A DNA stretch of 6,089 nucleotides, taken from contig DPMO01000274.1 in assembly GCA_003541445.1 (NCBI GenBank), positions 1-6,089 on the forward strand, given 5' to 3'. Each line of letters opens with the position of its first letter. Position 1 is the stretch's first letter. Source of the stretch: Clostridiales bacterium. GTDB lineage: Bacteria; Bacillota; Sulfobacillia; UBA995; UBA9673. The notes beneath the pieces are model-generated. The model did no database searches. It saw only the letters and a list, made by a program, of their open reading frames with translations, and had not been told where the DNA came from. Of the stretch, positions 1 through 5,585 are shown in pieces. The position numbers and the translations under genes were made by a program.

Positions 1-1245
1 CTCGACCCGGCCGACGGGCAACAGCAGCTGGCCCAGGCCCTGGCCGCCGGCTACCCGCCTGACGTGTACTGCTCCCCGTTCGGCCCGCCGGCCGTCGGCT
101 CGGCCCTCCAGGTGCCGGTAGGACTCTACCTGGACTACGAGACCTGGACCCGCTATCACCCTGTGGCCTGGCAGGCGGTGAAGGTAGACGGGACCGTCTG
201 GGCCTGGCCGAGATGGCTGGTCCTGTGGCCCTGGTTGGGGAACGAGACCCTCCTCGAACGGGCCGGCCTCGACGTGGAGAGCTTGGCTCGGGACGGCTGG
301 ACCTGGGAGCACCTCGCCGCCGCGGCGGAGGTCCTCTCCGGCCTGGAGCCCGCCGCGGACCGCAGGCCGGCCCTCGCCGCCTCCGCGCCGGCCGTGGTCT
401 TCCGCGACCTCCTCTTCATGTGGCACCTCGCGGCGGAGACCGCCCCGGAGCCGGAGACCTTCTGGCTCGGCCCGGCTCCGGCCGAGGCCGCCGGCTTCCT
501 CGAAGGACTCCGTCAACTCCGGGCTCTCGGCTCCACCGGGACAGGACGGAACCCGGGCGTCCTCGACTCCTTCGTTCACGGCCGCACCGCCCTCCTCGTG
601 AACCCTTCACCCTGGGCGACCATGTTCCTGGCAGAGGTCGTGCCCAGGCAGGACCCCTGGCAGTTCAGCGTCCCCTCCCGCGAGGGGCGGCCGCCGATGG
701 TCCTCCTCCCCGCCCCGGCCCCACCCGGGCCGAAGTCCCCGGGACCGGTCGTCTGGGTCTCGGCAGCACCGGTGATGGTCTTCCGCCAGGCCCGCTACCG
801 CGGAGACGACAACACCCGCTTGGCCATGGACCTTGCCCGGGAGATCACCCTGGGCACAAGGCCGTGGCTGAGGGACCTCCCCTTCTGCGTCCCGGCCGAG
901 GCCGGCGAGATGGCCGCCTGGAGGCTGGGCTCGGAGAGGTTCGGACCGGCGGGCGAGCTCGCCCGGAACGCTCTCGAGCGGCTGGCCTCCCTGCCGGAAG
1001 ACAGGCTCAGCCTGGCCCTCACGGCCCTGCAGTACGGTCCCTGGGTCCCCGAACCGGGCCGGGATGCGGGCGTGGCGCCCTCGCCGGACGCGGCCGCCAC
1101 ACCGGGCACCGCCCTGGGGCATCACGGCTACCTCGGACTCTTCCTGGGTGAGGCCGCGCAGGCCGTCCTTGAGCTCTGGGAAGGTGACCTGTCGTCCGAA
1201 GACCTCACCCGTCTCATCGGCGGGCACATCCTGAAGGGGCCTTGA
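1..1245 (+). CDS. ABC transporter extracellular solute-binding protein (family 1 type), 5'-truncated by window edge
   Basis: The frame is open from base 1 to a TGA at 1243-1245, giving 414 visible codons; the true start and any lipoprotein signal lie outside the window. The GTG at 64 is internal, because the residues before it (ending AAGYPPDVY) match the 'PDV' segment common in sugar-type solute-binding proteins. Further family-like features are a short 'VDGTVWAWPRW' stretch (DG followed by an A-x-P segment), 'NETLLERAGL' then 'GWTWEHLAAAAEVL' (the usual N-x-x-LL-x-x-AGL...TW-x-x-L-x-x-AA pattern), and a C-terminal helix region ending 'LWEGDLSSEDLTRLIGGHI', like the G-x-x-S-x-E-x-A end of the family. 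The expected role is to bind a solute outside the membrane and deliver it to an ABC importer. The ligand cannot be told, and permease genes are not visible. The gene converges on the minus-strand cluster. The family call is by pattern, fairly sure; specificity is unknown. Confidence 0.8.
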   Translation, partial: LDPADGQQQLAQALAAGYPPDVYCSPFGPPAVGSALQVPVGLYLDYETWTRYHPVAWQAVKVDGTVWAWPRWLVLWPWLGNETLLERAGLDVESLARDGWTWEHLAAAAEVLSGLEPAADRRPALAASAPAVVFRDLLFMWHLAAETAPEPETFWLGPAPAEAAGFLEGLRQLRALGSTGTGRNPGVLDSFVHGRTALLVNPSPWATMFLAEVVPRQDPWQFSVPSREGRPPMVLLPAPAPPGPKSPGPVVWVSAAPVMVFRQARYRGDDNTRLAMDLAREITLGTRPWLRDLPFCVPAEAGEMAAWRLGSERFGPAGELARNALERLASLPEDRLSLALTALQYGPWVPEPGRDAGVAPSPDAAATPGTALGHHGYLGLFLGEAAQAVLELWEGDLSSEDLTRLIGGHILKGP

Positions 1246-1263
1246 AGGGCGGACGGGGCGGCC

Positions 1264-1299
1264 GTCTCCGTCCCGGCGGAGCACACGCCGGACGGGGGC
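1264..1299. terminator. GC-rich hairpin between convergent genes, candidate bidirectional terminator
   Basis: The arms are 1268-1278 and 1286-1295: CCGTC, one bulged C at 1273, then CGGCG, pairing with CGCCG and GACGG around a 7-base loop. That makes 10 Watson-Crick pairs. On the plus-strand RNA the stem extends by four more pairs (1264-1267 with 1296-1299), two of them G-U; on the minus-strand RNA those two become mismatches. The hairpin fills the gap between the TGA of the solute-binding protein gene and the TAG of the kinase gene. No T-tract follows on either strand, so it is not a classic intrinsic terminator. An alternative, mutually exclusive 7-bp stem pairs 1285-1291 with 1302-1308. 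Confidence 0.45.
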
Positions 1300-2627
1300 T
1301 ACCGGCGTCCGCCGTCTTTCCGTGTCGCGGTGAGATGCAGCGGCAGGTGCACCCGAAGCGTCGTCCCCCGGCCGGGCTGGCTCTCGACGGTGATGCGCCC
1401 TCCATGGGCCTCGACTATCCGCCGGCAGACGGGAAGGCCCAGGCCCGTTCCCGCCTCCTTGGTCGTGTAGAAGGGCTCGAAGATCCTCCCGAGTTCCGAG
1501 GGAGGTATGCCGCACCCGGTGTCCGAGACCTCGATGATGACCTCGCCGTTGTCGGTCTTCGCCCGCAGGGAGAGCCGGCCGCCGTGCGGCATGGCGTCCA
1601 CGGCGTTGCGGCAGAGGTTCAGGATGACCTGCTTGAGCCTTTTCGGGTCGGCCAGGACCTTCGCCTCCGAACCCGAGTCCTCGTAGTCGATGACCACGGG
1701 GGGACCCCCGGCGACGAGTCCCCGGGCCAAGAGAGCCGCCTCCGAAAGCAGCCCGTCCACGCTCACCTCACGGTCCGGGGTGATGCGTGGGGCGCAGCTG
1801 AAGAGTGAGAAGTCCTCGAGGAGGCCGATGGCCCGGTCGAGCTCGCGGAGAGCCACGCCCGCGTACTTGGGCACCCCGTCCTCATCGGCGAGGGCGAGCT
1901 GGAGGAAGCCCTTGACCGCGGCGAGAGGGTTCTTCACCTCGTGCGCCAGGCTCGCCGCCGCCCGCAGGTTGTCCAGACGCTCCCGCCGCAGAGCCAGGCT
2001 CAGCTCGACCGTCCGGGCCGAGAACAGCGCCTGCCCCATCAGGGCCACCGCGGCCGACGGTGTTCCTCCCGCCAGGAGCACCGCGAGACAGCCGACAGGA
2101 ACAGCCGTCCGCCCGAGGGGAACGCCGAGCCCGTGAAGCCGACGCCCGCCCCGGCGCCCGCTCTGGACGTCCGGCGGGACGACGGCGACGGCCCCGGTAT
2201 GGAGGGCGAGCCCCACCGGGTTCAGGCCCGCCGCCTGGAGGGACAGGACCAGCCCCGGTTCAGGGACCGGTCCCCCGCAGGATGCAGGCACCCCCTCGAT
2301 GACGGCCATCTCCAGGACCACCCCCGAGGTCTCGGAGAGCACGACCCACCCGCCGAGGCCGAGAGAGGTCCCGGCCCGCGCCAGAGCCCCCAGGTACTCG
2401 CAGCAGGTCCTGATGAGGACGTCGTTCTCCGCCCTGAGGCTGGAGAGGTCGCCGGCGGTCACCTTGAGAGGACCACCCATGGACCGGCCGGGAGAGAGAA
2501 CGACCCGTTCGGAACGCCACCGGTCGCGGTCACCGGCGACCTCGAAACCCAGGTCCCGGGCTACGAGCCGGACGGCCTCCCAGGGGTCGGCTTCCGGTCT
2601 ACCTCTCGCCGCCTGGTTCCTCTCCAA
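1299..2627 (-). CDS. Soluble GAF-domain sensor histidine kinase, NtrB/sporulation-kinase-like
   Basis: This 442-residue protein has no membrane segment or signal peptide, so it should sense a cytoplasmic cue. Residues about 60-205 resemble the GAF sensor of AcoR/DhaR-type activators ('GGWVVLSETSGVVLE', then 'GLNPVGLALHTGAVAVV' in the place of the usual GTNAIGTAL segment). The kinase core is complete: H-box 'SLAHEVKNPLAAVKGF' with His229, N-box 'ILNLCRNAVDAM' (Asn337, Asn341), G1 'DTGCGIP' (369-375), F-box 'FEPFYTTK', and G2 'GTGLGL' (393-398). The H-box form is typical of NtrB and Bacillus Kin-type kinases. The start is a TTG at 2627, preceded by GGGGTGG at 2634-2640 with 6-base spacing; no better start lies inside. 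It follows the upstream gene after 26 bases, so it is probably co-transcribed as the last gene. No DNA-binding response regulator is present, and the neighbouring receiver lacks its Asp. The phosphotransfer partner is therefore probably elsewhere. Kinase identity is near certain; the signal is unknown. Confidence 0.93.
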   Translation of the reverse strand: MERNQAARGRPEADPWEAVRLVARDLGFEVAGDRDRWRSERVVLSPGRSMGGPLKVTAGDLSSLRAENDVLIRTCCEYLGALARAGTSLGLGGWVVLSETSGVVLEMAVIEGVPASCGGPVPEPGLVLSLQAAGLNPVGLALHTGAVAVVPPDVQSGRRGGRRLHGLGVPLGRTAVPVGCLAVLLAGGTPSAAVALMGQALFSARTVELSLALRRERLDNLRAAASLAHEVKNPLAAVKGFLQLALADEDGVPKYAGVALRELDRAIGLLEDFSLFSCAPRITPDREVSVDGLLSEAALLARGLVAGGPPVVIDYEDSGSEAKVLADPKRLKQVILNLCRNAVDAMPHGGRLSLRAKTDNGEVIIEVSDTGCGIPPSELGRIFEPFYTTKEAGTGLGLPVCRRIVEAHGGRITVESQPGRGTTLRVHLPLHLTATRKDGGRR

Positions 2628-2633
2628 GCTGAG

Positions 2634-2640
2634 CCACCCC
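2634..2640 (-). promoter_or_regulatory. Ribosome binding site of the TTG-started kinase gene
   Basis: Read on the minus strand this is GGGGTGG, 6 bases before the TTG at 2627. It supports the rare TTG start, since no in-frame ATG exists nearby. Confidence 0.5.
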
Positions 2641-2653
2641 GTTCCTTGACGCC

Positions 2654-3847
2654 TTAGCAGCGTTCCGGAACTGCTCCCCGATGGCTCATGAAGCGCTGCA
2701 TCACCACTATCAGGTGGTCAAGACGCTCGCTTATGTCTCTCACCTTGAGGTCTTGAAAGCCGCGGCCGTCCGCGACGGCCTCGGCCAAGGCCAGCCGCAG
2801 ACGGTCTATCTCCGCGGCGAGAACACGGCTGTCCATGACGGCAGCCGGCCGTCCTAGGGGCGACGTGGGTCGGCCGTCCCTCCCTTCGGTGTCCAGTGTG
2901 GTCAGGTACGTCTGGACGTCCAGGAAATCGGAGGCCACCGCGAGGACTCCGGCCGCGTCAGGTGCATCCTCCGGGCAGACACACAGGGCCACCGCCTTGG
3001 GTCGGCATGACCGCGGACAGTCCTCACGTGAACAGCCGATGACGGTATGGGGAGGGGAGAGCCCCTTCGCGACCGGCGTCAGGACCTCGAGGGCCTGACG
3101 TCGGCTCGTCTCAGGCCACATCAGAGCCACCCGCCCGGGGGCGGTGTCGAACCCGAATCCCCATCCGCCCTCACCTCCCCCGGGAAGGGGAACGGGCCTG
3201 CCCCTCACCGGAAGGCAGGGCCCCACGCACACCCGGCCGAGCCGGAGAAGGGCGATGCTCACAGGCCGCTCAGGGGCCGCCCGCCCGACGGCGGAATCCA
3301 GGCACCTGAAAAGGTAGGGGTTGATTGCCAAAGGACCGGTCTCGCCCTTCCTCTCGCCGTAGAGCCGCCCGGCAGCCTGGGTCTCGGCCAAAAGCGCCAC
3401 CGACAAGGCGATCGCCCCTCCCTGGGCAAGAGCCCGGCCCAGTTCCAGGAACCCCTCGTCAAGCCGCCGCCTGTCCGGCAGCCGCCCGTGGACGACACCC
3501 AGGAGGCGGCGGCTGTCCCACAGAGGCAGGCTAAAGCTCCGGCCGGCCCGTCCCGCGCCGAGGACCGACCCGGCGGAGACGGCCCCCCCGTCCAGAGAGA
3601 GCGACGGGACCGAGGAAGGCGGACCTCCTCGGCAGGCCGAAGCCACAAGCTTCACTCTCTCCTTGTCGTACAGGTACACCACGCACGACTCGAGCCCAAA
3701 CTTCTGGACGAACCGAGCGGCGATGAAGTCCGTGACATCGGCGACCGTCGGCCCGCGAAGAGTGGGCACAGGCCGGACCCGCCGACGGCGCCTGTCGGCC
3801 CCCTCTCCAGGCTTCCCGTCTGCGTCCGGCACCCGCCTGGGCCTCAC
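2654..3847 (-). CDS. GAF - degenerate GGDEF - Spo0E-like multidomain signalling protein
   Basis: I know no named family for the whole protein (397 residues from the chosen start). Residues about 35-155 look like a GAF domain ('VADVTDFIAARFVQKFGL', 'CVVYLYDKERVKLVASA', later a 'RSFSLPLWDSRRLLGVVHG' strand pair). Residues about 175-325 follow the layout of a GGDEF domain: 'NPYLFRCLDSAV', 'VSIALLRLG', 'RVALMWPETSRRQALEVL' (compare LLPET), and 'CPEDAPDAAGVLAVASDFL'. The GG[DE]EF signature itself is absent and the middle is shortened, so no diguanylate cyclase activity is expected. This part holds a cysteine cluster, residues 272-291. Residues about 341-389 match the Spo0E aspartyl-phosphatase helical hairpin: 'EIDRLRLALAEA', then GF, then 'VRDISERLDHLIVVMQ', with the S-x-x-L-D core (Ser373, Asp377). 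The start is uncertain. GTG 3847 has a GGGAGAGG-like site 11 bases upstream; GTG 3832 has AGGTGAGG 9 bases upstream. Longer reading to 3991 would overlap the receiver gene and adds only arginine/serine-rich sequence. It lies 28 bases after the receiver gene, in the same transcript by spacing. Confidence 0.75.
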   Translation of the reverse strand: MRPRRVPDADGKPGEGADRRRRRVRPVPTLRGPTVADVTDFIAARFVQKFGLESCVVYLYDKERVKLVASACRGGPPSSVPSLSLDGGAVSAGSVLGAGRAGRSFSLPLWDSRRLLGVVHGRLPDRRRLDEGFLELGRALAQGGAIALSVALLAETQAAGRLYGERKGETGPLAINPYLFRCLDSAVGRAAPERPVSIALLRLGRVCVGPCLPVRGRPVPLPGGGEGGWGFGFDTAPGRVALMWPETSRRQALEVLTPVAKGLSPPHTVIGCSREDCPRSCRPKAVALCVCPEDAPDAAGVLAVASDFLDVQTYLTTLDTEGRDGRPTSPLGRPAAVMDSRVLAAEIDRLRLALAEAVADGRGFQDLKVRDISERLDHLIVVMQRFMSHRGAVPERC

Positions 3848-3849
3848 CT
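3842..3849 (-). promoter_or_regulatory. AGGTGAGG, possible ribosome binding site for the alternative GTG start at 3832
   Basis: On the minus strand AGGTGAGG sits 9 bases before GTG 3832 and overlaps the other candidate GTG at 3847. It leaves the two starts of the GAF/Spo0E-like gene undecided; the difference is only five residues before any recognisable domain. Confidence 0.35.
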
Positions 3850-3875
3850 GGGGCCCATCCTCTCCCCCGTTGGCT

Positions 3876-4235
3876 CTACCCCATGTCCAGCAGCCGCCGG
3901 ATCTCCCCGAACAGCCGCCGCCGCTCGGGCGGCTTGAGGACGAAGGCGTCCGCACCGGCCTCCAGCGCCTCCTCCCGGGCGTCAAGGACACTCAAGACCA
4001 AGACCGGGGTGTCCGCGACGCGTTCGTCCTCCCTCAGGGTCCGGCAGAGCTCGAGACCGTCGGGCCCCCGCAGGAGCAGTTCGCTGATGATGAGGGCCGG
4101 TCTCCGGCGGCGCGCGGTCCTGACGACGTCCTCGGGGTCCACCGTCCTGACCTCGAGCGGGCGCAGCATGGTCCGAAGCAACTCGGCCATGAGGGGATTC
4201 GGCTCAACGACCAAGACGACCGGTCTCGAGGCCAT
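3876..4235 (-). CDS. Stand-alone receiver-like (pseudo-receiver) protein with Glu at the phospho-acceptor site
   Basis: This 119-residue protein is a single CheY-like receiver with no output domain. The strand 'PVVLVVEPNP' corresponds to the usual 'VVDD' acidic pocket but reads Glu11-Pro12. 'ALIISELLLRGPDGLEL' aligns with the 'D-x-x-x-P-x-x-D-G' segment and puts Glu52 exactly where the phosphorylated Asp belongs. Ser82 ('VLVLSVLD') and Lys101 ('VLKPPE'), the conserved Ser/Thr and Lys, are kept. Asp to Glu at this site often mimics the phosphorylated form, so the protein may act as a constitutively active or phosphorylation-independent binding partner. I chose ATG 4235 because the receiver begins right after it and GGGG lies 7 bases upstream (4243-4246). 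An in-frame ATG at 4283 would add 16 residues whose codons (TCT, AAA, TGT, GAA, GGA) break the strong G/C third-position bias. It sits between the dehydratase pair and the Spo0E-like gene, with the kinase gene beyond. Confidence 0.85.
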   Translation of the reverse strand: MASRPVVLVVEPNPLMAELLRTMLRPLEVRTVDPEDVVRTARRRRPALIISELLLRGPDGLELCRTLREDERVADTPVLVLSVLDAREEALEAGADAFVLKPPERRRLFGEIRRLLDMG

Positions 4236-4331
4236 GGTCAATCCCCAGCCCTGGGAAGAGCGTTCACAGGGGACTTTAGACATGGACTTGGCAATTCCTG
4301 CCGGAAGAAGGAAAAACAGGTGGGACGGACC
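4236..4331 (-). other. AT-richer intergenic region before the receiver gene, possible internal promoter
   Basis: This 96-base gap is the longest in the minus-strand run and the least GC-rich stretch of the window. On the minus strand it has a T5 run (4312-4316) just after the dehydratase stop, with no convincing hairpin before it. It also has GCAGGAATT (4293-4301), which fits the -35 half of the B. subtilis sigma-H consensus, but no matching -10 (GAAT type) follows at the right distance. A separate promoter for the signalling genes is possible but not shown. Confidence 0.3.
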
Positions 4332-5585
4332 CTACAGGCCTCCAGAGAGGAGTTCAAGAAAGGCGTCGATGCGCGTCATGGTCGGACCGCTGGCGAAGGC
4401 CCTCGAATCGACCATGTCGGCCTCGATGATGAGGGTCGGGAGACCGAGTTCTTCCCGCACGGCCCGGGCCAGTTCGTACTGTCCGAGCGAATAGGTCTTG
4501 CAGCTCCGGCAGGAGTGGAAGACGACCCCGTCGGCCCGCTGCAGCTTGACCATCCTGAAGAGCCGCTGTTTCCTGACCTCCAGTCCCACGTTGAGGAGGA
4601 CCAGGGAATACAGTTCGGCCATCGCGTCCAGAGGGTCCCCGCCCCGCGCCTCCTTGAAGTCGTAGAGCCCCCAGGCGTCTGTGTAGGTCTCGCCGACGAA
4701 GGCGGCCCCCCGCCTGTGGAGGTAGCGGACGAGGTCGAAGTTGTACCAGATGGCGATGTTGTCCCAGACGAGCCGGAACCTCTCCCCGGGGACGGCCCCC
4801 TCCCCGCGGCGGACCCGTTCGGAGAGTTCGTCCCGGACCTTGCGGTAGTAGTCCACGCAGGCCTGGGTCCCCCGAAGGGTGACGATGGGGAACGGATTGG
4901 TGAACATGTCCAGAGCGGAGGCCGGGGTCGGCGAGTTCCGCCGGAGGACCTGGAGCTCCTGCCACAAGGCCGTGGCCTGGCCGCTCAGGTCGAGGACCTC
5001 GCTGAGGCGCCGCTCGAACGCCTCCCTGGGCGGCCTCCGCCGGCGTGTCGCGCGGAGACAGAAGTCCACGAGGTCCTCCAGCTGGCCTCTGACGTACTCC
5101 TTCTGCTCGGGCGTGACCCCGTCGGCGGCGAAGGGCGTGTCGAGGACGAAAAGCGGGCAGCCGTAGTGCCTTGCGACGACCTCCCACCATTTCACCACCA
5201 CGCCGCAGATGTTCTTGGTCGTCAGAAGGAGGTCCGGCGCGGGCAGGGACCGGCCTCCAAGCTCTCCGCGCCCGCTGAGCATCGACCCGATGCTGTTGCG
5301 GGCGTAGGCGCAGAGGTCGAGGCTGTAGCCGGCCTTCTCGGCCTCCTCGCAGTAGGGGACGGCCGCCTTACGGCTCCCGCACAGCGCCCCGTAGTTCTCC
5401 GGGTACACCGGCAGGATACCCAGGGCGAGGAGGATCTCCACCGGGGCGCCGCTCGTGACCCACGCGACAGGGCGCCGGGTCAGAGGACGCTTGGCCCGGA
5501 AGGCGCCGAGATAGTGCCTGAGGATGAGCCGCTTGAGCTCCGAGTCCACCTTGAGTCTGCGGTCGGGCATGGTCGCCGTCTTCAT
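4332..5585 (-). CDS. 2-hydroxyacyl-CoA dehydratase / class I benzoyl-CoA reductase, BcrB/HgdB-like subunit
   Basis: The 417-residue length suits this family of iron-sulfur subunits (COG1775-type BcrB/BcrC/HgdB proteins). Characteristic stretches are 'VTSGAPVEILLALGILPVYP', 'ENYGALCGSRK' (Cys69), 'DLCAYARNSIGSM' (Cys92), 'KNICGVVVKWWE' (Cys127), 'FVLDTPF', 'FHSCRSCKTYS' (Cys359, Cys362) and the C-terminal 'EADMVDSRAF...TRIDAFLE'. Cys69, Cys92 and one of the Cys359 pair are the likely [4Fe-4S] ligands by analogy with the family. Such subunits form the heterodimer that dehydrates (R)-2-hydroxyacyl-CoA, or reduces an aryl-CoA, with electrons from a separate ATP-driven activator. The activator is not in the window. 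The 'NICG..KW.E' stretch recalls BcrB/BadE/BzdO, but family similarity does not fix the substrate. ATG 5585 overlaps the upstream TGA as ATGA, with GGAGG (5599-5603) and AAGG (5591-5594) upstream, implying translational coupling. Family certain, substrate unknown. Confidence 0.93.
   Translation of the reverse strand: MKTATMPDRRLKVDSELKRLILRHYLGAFRAKRPLTRRPVAWVTSGAPVEILLALGILPVYPENYGALCGSRKAAVPYCEEAEKAGYSLDLCAYARNSIGSMLSGRGELGGRSLPAPDLLLTTKNICGVVVKWWEVVARHYGCPLFVLDTPFAADGVTPEQKEYVRGQLEDLVDFCLRATRRRRPPREAFERRLSEVLDLSGQATALWQELQVLRRNSPTPASALDMFTNPFPIVTLRGTQACVDYYRKVRDELSERVRRGEGAVPGERFRLVWDNIAIWYNFDLVRYLHRRGAAFVGETYTDAWGLYDFKEARGGDPLDAMAELYSLVLLNVGLEVRKQRLFRMVKLQRADGVVFHSCRSCKTYSLGQYELARAVREELGLPTLIIEADMVDSRAFASGPTMTRIDAFLELLSGGL

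Noticed and set aside
607..1515. A 302-codon open frame on the minus strand under the solute-binding protein and kinase 3' end.
   Set aside because: Low-complexity Arg/Gly/Pro-rich translation, antisense to one gene and overlapping the kinase in another frame; no domain visible.
1941..2657. A 238-codon open frame on the plus strand opposite the kinase.
   Set aside because: The kinase on the other strand has all the catalytic boxes; this translation has none and is an antisense shadow.
2654..3847. Active diguanylate cyclase.
   Set aside because: The GG[DE]EF motif and its flanking nucleotide-binding residues are absent.
3848..3991. N-terminal extension of the GAF/Spo0E-like gene to an ATG at 3991.
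   Set aside because: It would overlap the well-supported receiver gene by over 100 bases and adds only Arg/Ser/Gly-rich sequence; GTG starts at 3847 or 3832 fit the gene spacing.
4236..4283. Longer start of the receiver gene at ATG 4283.
   Set aside because: The added 16 codons lose the G/C third-position bias and precede the receiver fold; ATG 4235 begins directly at the domain.
4312..4334. Intrinsic terminator after the dehydratase gene (T5 run on the minus strand).
   Set aside because: Only a 3-bp GGG/CCC stem can be formed just before the T-run, too weak to call.
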